DNA of 64,000 nt from Actinoplanes sp. SE50/110 (GTDB taxonomy: Bacteria > Actinomycetota > Actinomycetes > Mycobacteriales > Micromonosporaceae): the NCBI RefSeq assembly GCF_900119315.1, contig NZ_LT827010.1, forward strand, positions 7,682,001 through 7,746,000. Direction: 5' to 3'. A program made the translations under genes and the position numbers. Below, in pieces: positions 24,479-31,836 of this stretch. Numbering within the stretch: the stretch's first letter is position 1; every line of letters begins with the position of its first letter. Under the pieces are notes generated by a model. The model made no database searches and was not told where the DNA came from. It saw only the letters and a list, made by a program, of their open reading frames with translations.

Positions 24479-24970
24479 ATGGCGGTTGAGGCCGACGACG
24501 CCTGCTTCGAAGCATTTGCAGAAGCGGTCCGGCAGTGGTTGCGCCACGAGGCCTACGGTATGTGCGGGGATTGGCACGAAGCTGACGACCTCGTCCAGAC
24601 GGCCCTATGGAAGATCTATCGTCTTTGGCCTCGGCTGTGCAAGCAAGGCGGCCTGAGGGCATACGCCCGGCAGGTGGTGGTGACCAGTCTTCTGACCGAG
24701 CGCCGGCGCTCGCGCTGGCGTCACGAGCTCTTAACCTCAGTGATCATCGAGGCCGGCTATCAACCTGCCGCCCAGGACGCGGTGGAGGACCGAACCGTGC
24801 TGGCAGCTGCGATGAGCCAGCTCGGTGAGCGTCAACGGACGGTCCTCTCCATGCGCTTCTTCCGTGACCTCAGCGTGGAACAGACCGCTCGAGCTCTCGG
24901 GTGCACACCCGGCACAGTGACCAGCCAGACCGTACGAGCGCTGAAGAGGTTGCGCCAGGTACTGAGCTGA
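24479..24970 (+). CDS. SigE-family RNA polymerase sigma factor
   Basis: A 163-residue sigma factor. Region 2 is RHEAYGMCGDWHEADDLVQTALWKIYRLWPRL (quoted in two parts: RHEAYGMCGDWHEADDL and VQTALWKIYRLWPRL), and region 4 is LGERQRTVLSMRFFRDLSVE with QTARALGCTPGTVTSQTVRA. This is the short SigE-like group abundant in Streptomyces and Micromonosporaceae. No anti-sigma gene follows directly; 540 non-coding bases separate it from a secreted protein gene on the same strand, which may be a target. ATG 24479 is preceded by G-rich sequence. Confidence 0.85.
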   Translation: MAVEADDACFEAFAEAVRQWLRHEAYGMCGDWHEADDLVQTALWKIYRLWPRLCKQGGLRAYARQVVVTSLLTERRRSRWRHELLTSVIIEAGYQPAAQDAVEDRTVLAAAMSQLGERQRTVLSMRFFRDLSVEQTARALGCTPGTVTSQTVRALKRLRQVLS

Positions 24971-25237
24971 GCGTTGCTGGTCAAGGCGTCGGGACACCAC
25001 GGCCAAGACGTGCGAGAGGGGGCCGGGAAAAAATTTCCTGAGACCGATGCAGTAAATCTGGGCATCGACCGCGTTCATTCTGGCGAGAGACCACCAACGC
25101 GTTGGTCGAGGCACCTCGGAAGAGGGGAGGAACGATGTGATCAAGTCGCCGCTACGCATTGGAACGAATCGACGTCCAGCCGGAGCGGCTACTTCCCCGT
25201 CATGTGAGTGATTGATTCACGGCTCAAGAAATTAACG

Positions 25238-25455
25238 GCCCCTTCAGCAGGGGCAGCCCTCGGCACAGCACCACCAATTCCCGAGGCCCGAATCCCGGAT
25301 CCGCAGGCGCGGTTCAAGCCTAATCCCTAAGACGGATATTGACGTACACGCCGTCCCCCTCTTCCGCGCTTAGAAAACTGCGCTCCGGGCGTGGCTTACC
25401 CACCAAGAAGAGTAAGCCACAGAATCCGCACCACTACAGCGCCGTTATCGGCGCT
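25238..25455 (+). promoter_or_regulatory. 5' region with stem-loops upstream of the secreted protein gene
   Basis: The 24971-25512 gap has no convincing gene. It contains three inverted repeats: a short GCCCCT/AGGGGC hairpin at 25238-25254, a perfect 9-bp GTGGCTTAC/GTAAGCCAC at 25391-25420, and AGCGCCG-TTAT-CGGCGCT at 25438-25455. The last two lie within ~125 bases of the next start codon and could form a structured leader or operators. AT-rich DNA at 25480-25510 with TAATCT resembles a -10 region. Confidence 0.4.
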
Positions 25456-25512
25456 CTGCTGCGGTGCAATGCATTGTTAGACATCGAAGATAATCTATTA
25501 AGTGGAGTCTAA

Positions 25513-26070
25513 GTGTTTCGTCAAGGCCTGAAAGTCCTCACCGGCATGGTGACCGCCGCAGCGATGGTTCTGACCTTCTCCACCGGAGCCTCAGCGTCCA
25601 CCGGGGTGCTTGGCAGCAGCTCGGCCAGCGCGGTCAAGGCCGACACGTACGCCAGCACGAATGCGGCGGCGCAGAAGGTCTACGACGAGACCTTCAAATC
25701 CCTGGAGTCCACGGGCTCCGCTTCGTTCACTGCCGCAGACGGCTCGAAGCACACCATCTCGGTGAGCGACCGGGACATCGTTCTCGACGGCAAGTCGGCA
25801 ATCAGCAAGTCGGCGGCCAGGACCGGGTCGGTCGTCGGGCCGATGGCGGGCGGCACCAGCGTGTGGTGCAAGGCCAAGATCGCGGCTGCGGTCGCCGCCC
25901 TCGCAGCCGTCGGCGTCGCCTTCATCGCCTTCATGATCACCGGGCTGTCGGAAAGCGCGATGGTCGCCATCGCCGGCATCACCATGCGGGTTAGCTCGTG
26001 GCAGGCCGTCATCGCGGGCGGGATCTCCGTCGCCGCGATCGGCAACCTGATCAAGGAATACGTGTGCTGA
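25513..26070 (+). CDS. small secreted or membrane-inserting protein of unknown function
   Basis: A 185-residue protein from GTG 25513 (GGAG 7 bases upstream). A signal peptide (VLTGMVTAAAMVLTFSTGASA) is followed by a polar region with ASFTAADGSKHTISVSDRDI. The C-terminal ~70 residues are very hydrophobic, start WCKAKIAAAVAALAAVGVAF and end GNLIKEYVC. Two Cys bracket this hydrophobic block, suggesting a disulfide-closed helical hairpin; the layout recalls toxin or bacteriocin-like membrane-active peptides with a propeptide. No family recognised. A strong terminator follows. Confidence 0.65.
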   Translation: MFRQGLKVLTGMVTAAAMVLTFSTGASASTGVLGSSSASAVKADTYASTNAAAQKVYDETFKSLESTGSASFTAADGSKHTISVSDRDIVLDGKSAISKSAARTGSVVGPMAGGTSVWCKAKIAAAVAALAAVGVAFIAFMITGLSESAMVAIAGITMRVSSWQAVIAGGISVAAIGNLIKEYVC

Positions 26071-26088
26071 TCAAGTAAGCGGAACCGA

Positions 26089-26131
26089 GTGCGTCCTGCC
26101 GAGGCTGGTGTGCAGCCTCGGCAGGGCGCAC
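26089..26131. terminator. bidirectional hairpin terminator
   Basis: A long stem (GTGCGTCCTGCCGAGGCTG pairing with CAGCCTCGGCAGGGCGCAC, one mismatch) with a 5-base loop, between two convergent genes. It serves both the secreted protein gene and the minus-strand HAAS gene. Confidence 0.8.
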
Positions 26132-26135
26132 TACC

Positions 26136-26747
26136 TCATTGTCCCGGCTTGACTGAGGCAAACCGGCCGGCGACCAAGCCGCATACGAGCAGGACTGCGG
26201 CTACCACGCCGACTACCCACGTCGGCAGATGGAACACCGTCTGGTCAAGCGTGATCCACAGCGCGACACCTGCTGCGGCCAGCCCCAAAGAGGCCCACAG
26301 GCCCCGCCATCCCCGTTCGTCAAACGCACGACGTTCCGGAGTCCGTGCGTCACGGGAACGAGCTGGTGCCAATGGCGCCGTCACGAAAACCCAGGCGGGA
26401 ACAATGACGACCACGAACAGGATCTGTCCCAGGCTGATCGATGACGTGGACTCATCCGTGAACGCCCAGGAAACCCCCGCTGCGAGCCCCAGCGTGAGTG
26501 GCAGCAGCGACGCCACCCGGCGACGGGCGTATCCCCGATCCGGGGGTGCAGGGCTCATCTCACTGGCCAGGACCGCCGCGTACTCCCTCGGCTCACCGAA
26601 CGCCTCACGGGGACTTTGTCCGCTGTCGACACAGTGCGAATCGACATCCTCGACCGCCCTACTGATGGCGGCTGACGGCATCTTCTGGCTGGCGAGCTGG
26701 AGCTTGAAGTCATTGATCCATGCTGAATCAGTCGTGTTAGCCACCAT
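26136..26747 (-). CDS. HAAS-domain membrane protein
   Basis: A 203-residue protein. The N-terminal helical domain (WINDFKLQLASQKMPSAAIS, VEDVDSHCVDSGQSPREAFG EP) is of the HAAS/DUF1700-like type that accompanies PadR regulators. Four predicted membrane helices follow (SLLPLTLGLAAGVSWAF, SLGQILFVVVIVPAWVFV and others). ATG 26747 has AAGGA at 5 bases, inside the end of the padR gene, so the two are translationally coupled. Known role of the pair: PadR controls the membrane partner; the partner's signal is unknown. Confidence 0.78.
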   Translation of the reverse strand: MVANTTDSAWINDFKLQLASQKMPSAAISRAVEDVDSHCVDSGQSPREAFGEPREYAAVLASEMSPAPPDRGYARRRVASLLPLTLGLAAGVSWAFTDESTSSISLGQILFVVVIVPAWVFVTAPLAPARSRDARTPERRAFDERGWRGLWASLGLAAAGVALWITLDQTVFHLPTWVVGVVAAVLLVCGLVAGRFASVKPGQ

Positions 26748-27087
26748 GATCATCCTTCGTCCTGCCGTGAGCCAGCGAGTCAACGGTGGACGCGAACCGC
26801 TTCCACCGTGATCGAAGGTCGGTAAGTTCCGAACGTCCAGCGTCGGTGAGATGCAGATACTTACGGTCCGGCCCCTGACCACTCCTCCAGACCGGCTCCA
26901 CCAGCTGTTGCGACTCAAGTCGAGCCAGCAGGGGATAGAGAGTGCCTCCCTTGATCACACCAAGCCCGGCCTCCTCCAGTCGTTCCGTGATCGCATACCC
27001 GTACGAGTCCCCCTCCGACAGGAGGCCGAGCACACACAGGCTGAGCGTCCCGCGCAGCCACTCAGCGGGCAATGAATTGACCGGCAT
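26737..27087 (-). CDS. PadR-family transcriptional regulator
   Basis: A 116-residue PadR winged-helix protein: LRGTLSLCVLGLLSEGDSYG, YAITERLEEAGLGVIKGGTL, YPLLARLESQQLVEPVWRSG and KYLHLTDAGRSELTDLRSRW. ATG 27087 is the best start, though GTG 27096 and TTG 27105 are in frame. The 34-bp palindrome centred at 27124 lies just upstream and is the obvious autoregulatory site. It forms an operon with the HAAS membrane protein. Confidence 0.9.
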   Translation of the reverse strand: MPVNSLPAEWLRGTLSLCVLGLLSEGDSYGYAITERLEEAGLGVIKGGTLYPLLARLESQQLVEPVWRSGQGPDRKYLHLTDAGRSELTDLRSRWKRFASTVDSLAHGRTKDDHGG

Positions 27088-27107
27088 AACTAACACCGTA
27101 CCCAAAA

Positions 27108-27141
27108 CTATCTAGGGAGTCTAGCTAGACTGCCTAGATAG
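27108..27141. promoter_or_regulatory. 34-bp palindromic operator, probable PadR site
   Basis: CTATCTAGGGAGTCTAG followed directly by CTAGACTGCCTAGATAG: the halves are reverse complements with a single mismatch. It starts about 20 bases upstream of the padR start and contains TAGACT/TATCTAG hexamers usable as a -10 box. Such nested palindromes are typical of PadR operators. Confidence 0.75.
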
Positions 27142-27245
27142 TTGGGCGACACAGCACCCTTTGCGTCCGAGGCCAGGCCAGGCCAGCGAAACCCAGTCGA
27201 AGCACCGCCCGGTGGTGCGCAGCAGGCACAGCAGGAACGCCCACT

Positions 27246-27274
27246 TGGGGTATGCCCCAACACCGCATACCCCA
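27246..27274. repeat. inverted repeat containing motif copy 3
   Basis: TGGGGTATGC and GCATACCCCA form a perfect 10-bp inverted repeat with a 9-base spacer. The left half sits within TTGGGGTATGCCCCAA (27245-27260), itself a near palindrome and related to the motifs after both NLR genes. It lies 88 bases before the recombinase gene. Confidence 0.55.
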
Positions 27275-27361
27275 TCAGCACCAAAGCACGTCAGAATAGG
27301 GTCCGTTGTGGCGTTTCTTGACGCCTGTCCGGTGGCCTCACAGAGTTCAACCTGACAGGTT

Positions 27362-27942
27362 GTGGTCAGGAAGGCGAAGAAGAAGCGCGTCGGCTACATC
27401 CGGGTCAGCACCGTCGACCAGAACACCGTCCGCCAGCTCGACGGGATCGAGGTGGAGCGGGTCTTCACCGACAAGGCGTCCGGCAAGGACACCACCCGGC
27501 CGGCTCTCGACGAACTGATCGCCTACGTCCGCGACGGCGACACCGTCCTGGTCCACTCGATGGACCGCCTCGCCCGCAACCTCGACGACCTCCGCCGCCT
27601 CGTCCGCACCCTGACCGGCAAGGCGTACGGGTCGAGTTCGTCAAGGAGAACCTCGTCTTCACCGGCGAGGACTCCCCCATGGCCAACCTGCTGCTCAGCG
27701 TGATGGGCGCCTTCGCCGAGTTCGAACGCGCCCTCATCCTCGAACGCCAGCGCGAGGGCATCGCCGCAGCCAAGCAGCGTGGCGTGTACACCGGCCGCAA
27801 GCCGGCGCTAACCACCGAACAAGCCGACCGTCTCCGCGAACGCGTCGCCGCCGGCGAGCGCAAAGCCGACCTGGCCCGTGAGTACGGCATCAGCCGCGAG
27901 ACCGTGTACGCCTACCTCCGCCCGACGGCCGCCACCAGCTGA
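27362..27942 (+). pseudogene. serine recombinase/resolvase gene with one frameshift
   Basis: The first frame (GTG 27362) reads KKRVGYIRVSTVDQNTVRQL with the catalytic Ser, then RPALDELIAYVRDGDTVLVH SMDRLARNLDDL. Near 27623 the frame is lost; adding one G to GGCAAGGCGTACGG restores VRVEFVKENLVFTGEDSPMA, then NLLLSVMGAFAEFERALI, the REGIAAAKQRG linker and a Hin-like helix-turn-helix (REYGISRETVYAYL). So a ~190-residue resolvase/invertase is split by a one-base deletion in a G run. Either an inactivated gene or a sequencing error. Confidence 0.8.
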
Positions 27943-27962
27943 CCACCACCTGCTCCGTCGCG

Positions 27963-28028
27963 CCGTTCCGGAAGTCGCAGCCGTACCGCCAATACGGAAC
28001 CAGGGTTGCGGACCGAATTCCGGAACGG
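27963..28028. repeat. nested inverted repeat downstream of the recombinase
   Basis: CCGTTCCGGAA (27963-27973) and TTCCGGAACGG (28018-28028) are perfect reverse complements. Inside them, CCGTA and TACGG (27981-27997) form a second pair. This could be a recombination site of the adjacent serine recombinase or a terminator; not decidable from sequence alone. Confidence 0.45.
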
Positions 28029-28128
28029 CCGCCACCTCCGGCCGAGCGCGTCACCTGAAGATCTTGAACAGGCAACGCGGCCCGGCGGGCGCTGTTCCGC
28101 GGTGATGGAAGTGGAACGATACTCCGGC

Positions 28129-29406
28129 TAGTGCGTTGACCACGAACGTTCACCGGGTCGATGACACGCCGGATCACTTCCACCGGTAACTACTGGCGAC
28201 GCCTCACTCTCAACGGCGGTGACATTCGTCGTGGAGAGTGAGGTAGCGGGTTGGCCGAGCCGGTCAGGGCACGGCGGTTGACGCAAGAAGAAGGCCGCAA
28301 GCTGCAACAACTAGTCCGCAGGGGCAAGCACGATTCGGTCCGGGTGCGCCGGGCGTTGATCATCATGGCGTCCGCGTCCGGGACACCCGTCGCGGCGATC
28401 GCGAGCCTGATCGCCGGGCATGAGGACACCGTCCGCGACGTGATCCACTCGTTCAACGAGATCGGCTTACGTGCGCTGGACCCTCAGTGGGCGGGAGGCC
28501 GTCCCCGCCGGATCAGTGACGACGATGAAGCGTTCATCGTCGCGACGGCCACGGCCCGCCCGAGCACGCTCGGGCGGCCTTTCACCTGCTGGAGCCTGCG
28601 CAAACTCGCCGATTTTCTGGCCACCGACGCCGCTCCTGAAGTCATCATCGGCCGGGAACGGCTGCGACAGATCCTGCGCCGTAACCAGGTCAGCTGGCAG
28701 CGGACCCGGACCTGGAAGGAGTCGAAGGACCCGGACTTCGACGCCAAACTCGACCGGATCGAGGAAGTCACCACCCGATTCCCGACCCGCAGCTTTGCGT
28801 TCGACCAGTTCGGGCCGTTGTCGATCCGCCCCAACCACGGCCGCGGCTGGGCCCCGCGATCGCATCCGGACCGGCTGCCGGCGACCTACCATCGCACGCA
28901 CGGCATCCGCTACTTCCACGGCTGCTACAGCCTCGGCGACGACCAGCTCTGGGGCGTGAACCGGCGACGTAAAGGCGCAGACCACACCCTGTCCGCGCTG
29001 AAGTCCATCCGGAAAGCGCGGCCGGACGGCGCGCCGATCTACGTGATCATGGACAACCTGTCGGCGAACAAAACGCCGACCATCCGGGCCTGGGCCGCTT
29101 GTAACAAGGTCGAGCTGTGCCTGACGCCGACCAGCGCGTCCTGGGCCAACCCGATCGAGGCGCAGTTCGGGCCGCTGCGCATGTTCACCATGGCGAACTC
29201 GAACCACCCGAACCACACCGTCCTGGCCCGCAAACTGCAGCAATACCTGCGCTGGCGCAACGCCAACGCCCGCCACCCCGACGTCCTGGCCGCGCAACGC
29301 CGCGAACGAGCCCGAGTCCGCAGCGAACGCCAACAACGCTGGGGCCGACCCCGAGCCAAGGCCGCCTGACGATCAGACCCGGTGAACGTTCGTGGTCAAC
29401 GCACTA
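28129..29406 (+). mobile_element. complete IS630-family insertion sequence
   Basis: The left end GTGCGTTGACCACGAACGTT (from 28131) and the mirror-image right end (to 29404) form a perfect inverted repeat of 32 bp when the flanking CTA/TAG is counted (28128-28159 and 29376-29407). TA at both ends (28129-28130, 29405-29406) is the target duplication typical of IS630/Tc1 elements. One intact transposase gene fills the element. Perfect ends indicate a recent insertion. Within the left end a CCTCACTCTC/GAGAGTGAGG hairpin precedes the transposase start. Confidence 0.92.
28251..29369 (+). CDS. IS630-family transposase
   Basis: A 372-residue, apparently intact transposase from TTG 28251. An N-terminal helix-turn-helix (VRRALIIMASASGTPVAAIA, LIAGHEDTVRDVIHSF) and a second DNA-binding part (RKLADFLATD) are followed by a DDE domain: first Asp in SFAFDQFGPLSI, second in YVIMDNLSANKTP, and Glu in SASWANPIEAQFGPL. 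Length and motif order match the family. The stop lies 7 bases from the right inverted repeat. Confidence 0.93.
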   Translation: MAEPVRARRLTQEEGRKLQQLVRRGKHDSVRVRRALIIMASASGTPVAAIASLIAGHEDTVRDVIHSFNEIGLRALDPQWAGGRPRRISDDDEAFIVATATARPSTLGRPFTCWSLRKLADFLATDAAPEVIIGRERLRQILRRNQVSWQRTRTWKESKDPDFDAKLDRIEEVTTRFPTRSFAFDQFGPLSIRPNHGRGWAPRSHPDRLPATYHRTHGIRYFHGCYSLGDDQLWGVNRRRKGADHTLSALKSIRKARPDGAPIYVIMDNLSANKTPTIRAWAACNKVELCLTPTSASWANPIEAQFGPLRMFTMANSNHPNHTVLARKLQQYLRWRNANARHPDVLAAQRRERARVRSERQQRWGRPRAKAA

Positions 29407-29454
29407 GATGATCTTGCGCTCCCATTCTGCTCCCACAGTAAGGACCACAACAGC

Positions 29455-29490
29455 AACGGCTCGTTACCGGAAAACCGGTAACGAGCCGTT
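29455..29490 (-). terminator. terminator of the tRNA cluster
   Basis: Perfect 16-bp stem AACGGCTCGTTACCGG / CCGGTAACGAGCCGTT with an AAAA loop, 15 bases beyond the 3' end of the tRNA-Val gene. Confidence 0.8.
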
Positions 29491-29505
29491 GACCTGTTAA
29501 AACCT

Positions 29506-29580
29506 TGGTGGGCGATACTGGGATCGAACCAGTGACCTCTTCCGTGTCAAGGAAGCGCGCTCCCGCTGCGCCAATCGCCC
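29506..29580 (-). tRNA. tRNA-Val (GAC)
   Basis: The reverse strand folds as a 7-bp acceptor GGGCGAT/ATCGCCC, D-arm TGGCGCAGCGGGAGCGC, anticodon loop CTTGACAC (anticodon GAC), and T-arm with GGTTCGATCC. The 3' CCA is encoded (29506-29508). Last gene of a three-tRNA cluster; its 3' end faces the accessory island. Confidence 0.95.
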
Positions 29581-29608
29581 GCGCGGTAAAACCACACCCA
29601 CCATAGAG

Positions 29609-29679
29609 AGGTGGAGACGGGATTTGAACCCGTGTACACGGCTTTGCAGGCCGTTGCCTCGCCTCTCGGCCACTCCACC
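29609..29679 (-). tRNA. tRNA-Cys (GCA)
   Basis: Acceptor GGTGGAG/CTCCACC, anticodon loop CTGCAAA (GCA), T-arm GGTTCAAATCC, discriminator U as expected for tRNA-Cys. CCA is not encoded. Confidence 0.95.
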
Positions 29680-29717
29680 GAGCAGAACCCGCACGTGTAC
29701 GTGTGAAGGCCTCTCCG

Positions 29718-29790
29718 AGCGGACGACGGGATTCGAACCCGCGACCCTCACCTTGGCAAGGTGATGCGCTACCAGCTGCGCTACGTCCGC
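29718..29790 (-). tRNA. tRNA-Gly (GCC)
   Basis: Acceptor GCGGACG/CGTCCGC, anticodon loop CTTGCCAAG (GCC), T-arm GGTTCGAATCC, discriminator U. First gene of the minus-strand cluster Gly-Cys-Val. Confidence 0.95.
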
Positions 29791-29902
29791 GTTGCCGCCC
29801 GGTCTCCCCGGCGACTCGAAAACCATAGCCGGTCACCAGGCCCTTCTCCAAACCGGGGTGCCCCGGCGTGTTGTGAGCTGGCGAAACCGGTTGGATGACG
29901 GG

Positions 29903-31081
29903 ATGCAGATCCGGCAGATCACCGCTGACGAGCGGACCGCGACGATGTTCCCGCTGCAGTCCTACGCCTGGTTGCCGTCCCCGGGCACGCCGGAGGACGA
30001 GACGAAGCACCGGGCCAACCAGCGGTACTTCGCGACCACCACGATGCTGGTGGCCGAGGCGGGTGGGGAGACGCTGGCCTGCGCGGCCGGCTACCCGATG
30101 CGGCAGAACGTGCGCGGGGTGGTGCACGACATGGCCGGGGTCGCGTCGGTGACCTCGCGGCCGGAGGCGCGGCGCGGTGGGCTGGTGCGGCAGCTGCTGG
30201 ATCGGCTGCTGGCGCAGTCGCGGGAGCAGGGCTGCGCGGTGAGCGCGCTGTACCCGTTCCGGCCGAGCTTCTACGCCCGGTTCGGTTATGTCGGGATTCC
30301 CCGGGTCCGGGTGGCGCGGTTCGCCCCGGAGGGGCTCTCCGACCTGCTGCGGCGCGAGCTTCCCGGTTCGGTCCAGCGTCTGCCGGGGCGGGACGGCTTC
30401 GCGGAGTACGACGTTCTCACCCACCGTCTCCTCGCCGACCGGCACGGCTTCGCGGTCTTCGACGAGACCCGTTCGCAGTTGCTGCGCGAGGACCCGGTGT
30501 GGATCGCCCTGGCCCGGGTGGACGGGGAGACGGTCGGCGGGCTGCGCTACCGGATCGACGCGCACGGTGGTGACCTGCTGGGGTCGAATCTGTTCAGCAC
30601 CGGTCCGCTGGGCCGCGCGCTGCTGCTGCAGTTCCTGGCCCGGCATGTCGATCAGGTGTCCCGGGTGGAGGTGCTGCTCGGCGCGGACGAGCTGCCCGAG
30701 CTGTGGGGCACCGACATGACCGTGACCACCGCGGCGACCGTGCAGAACCCGGTCAGGAACGCCCCGATGGTCCGGGTGCTGGATCTGCCGGCGCTCGCCG
30801 GGGTCGAGGTGGGCGTGGGCGGGATCACCGTGGCGGTGCCCGGGGATCCGCTGATCGGCGGGGTGTGGCGGCTGGGCGCCGACGACGGGCGGCTGACCGT
30901 GCGGCCGGGCGGTACCCCGGCGGCCACGCTGACCGTCGCGGGCCTGAGCGCGCTGGTCTACGGCGTGCTGGACCCGGTGGAGGTGGTCACCCGCGGCCTG
31001 GGTGATCTGGACCGGGACGCGATCACGCGGCTGGACGCGCTCTTCCCCCGCCGTACGCCGTACATGTTCGCCGATTTCTAG
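29903..31081 (+). CDS. Eis-family N-acetyltransferase
   Basis: A 392-residue protein: N-terminal GNAT domain (YAWLPSPGTPEDET, VASVTSRPEARRGGLVRQLL as the acetyl-CoA loop, SALYPFRPSFYARFGY), a second GNAT-like domain and a C-terminal SCP2-like part ending RRTPYMFADF. The free C-terminal Phe carboxylate in an Eis-type tail is catalytic in characterised Eis enzymes, which acetylate aminoglycosides and other amines. ATG 29903 (MQIRQITADERTATMF) is the family start. Stands alone beside the tRNAs; its stop overlaps the convergent apbE gene. Confidence 0.88.
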   Translation: MQIRQITADERTATMFPLQSYAWLPSPGTPEDETKHRANQRYFATTTMLVAEAGGETLACAAGYPMRQNVRGVVHDMAGVASVTSRPEARRGGLVRQLLDRLLAQSREQGCAVSALYPFRPSFYARFGYVGIPRVRVARFAPEGLSDLLRRELPGSVQRLPGRDGFAEYDVLTHRLLADRHGFAVFDETRSQLLREDPVWIALARVDGETVGGLRYRIDAHGGDLLGSNLFSTGPLGRALLLQFLARHVDQVSRVEVLLGADELPELWGTDMTVTTAATVQNPVRNAPMVRVLDLPALAGVEVGVGGITVAVPGDPLIGGVWRLGADDGRLTVRPGGTPAATLTVAGLSALVYGVLDPVEVVTRGLGDLDRDAITRLDALFPRRTPYMFADF

Positions 31082-31827
31082 TCGATGACCGGCAGGCCGG
31101 GTGAGGTGAAGGCCCGGCCGTCCTCGGTGACCGCCGCCGATTCGTAGCCGTCGGCGACCCGTTCGGCCAGCCAGGCGAGGCCGGGTTCACCCATGGCGAG
31201 GGCGGCGGTCGCGTACGCGTCGGCGACCGCCAGATCGGGCCCGGTCACGGTGACCGCCCGCAGCCCGGCCGCGGCCCGGCCGGTGCGCGGGTTCCAGATG
31301 TGCGCGCCGCGCTCGTAGGTGCCGGAGGTGGCCACCGCACCGTCCCGCACGCCGAGCACCCAGGCGAGCTTGTCGGCCTCCCACGGGTGCCGGACACCGA
31401 CCCGCCAGGGGCCGCCGCCCGGTCCGGCGCCGCGCATCCGGATGTCGCCGCCGGCGTTGAGGTGGTGCCGGGTGGAGCCGGCCGCCGCGAGCCGGGCCGA
31501 GGCGACCTCGACCGACCAGCCTTTGACGTATCCGGACGGGTCGAGCGGGCCGCGCGCGTACGCGTCGAAGTAGCCGTCGGTCTCCCGCCACAGGTCGGCG
31601 CAGCGGTCGAGGACGAGCCGCAGGTCGGCCGAGCAGTCCTCGGGCCGGATCTCCCGCCGCCGCAGCCGGCTGACCTCGCTGTCGTGGGAGTACGTGCTGA
31701 ACCGCGCGTCGACCTCGTGCAGCCAGGCGCAGGTGGACGCGATCAGCTCCCGCAGCCGGGACTCGGGGAGGTCGTCGGCGAGGTCGATGCTGACGACCGT
31801 ACCCATGACGTGTTCGACGTGCCGCAC
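31078..31827 (-). CDS. FAD:protein FMN transferase (ApbE family)
   Basis: A 249-residue ApbE-like protein: MGTVVSIDL at the start, VDARFSTYSHDSEVSRLRR, DPSGYVKGWSVEVA, HHLNAGGDIRMRG and a Thr/Asp metal-site region AVADAYATAALAMG. ApbE moves FMN from FAD onto a Thr in S(T)GAT-type motifs of flavoproteins. The gene directly downstream of the FMN-binding protein gene (10-base gap) makes that protein the expected substrate. GTG start; no lipoprotein signal is seen, so it may act in the cytosol. Confidence 0.88.
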   Translation of the reverse strand: MRHVEHVMGTVVSIDLADDLPESRLRELIASTCAWLHEVDARFSTYSHDSEVSRLRRREIRPEDCSADLRLVLDRCADLWRETDGYFDAYARGPLDPSGYVKGWSVEVASARLAAAGSTRHHLNAGGDIRMRGAGPGGGPWRVGVRHPWEADKLAWVLGVRDGAVATSGTYERGAHIWNPRTGRAAAGLRAVTVTGPDLAVADAYATAALAMGEPGLAWLAERVADGYESAAVTEDGRAFTSPGLPVID

Positions 31828-31836
31828 CCCCGCAAC

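Noticed and set aside
24974..25207. 77-codon frame after the SigE-family gene, possible anti-sigma
   Set aside because: No membrane helix, zinc motif or ribosome site; composition looks non-coding.
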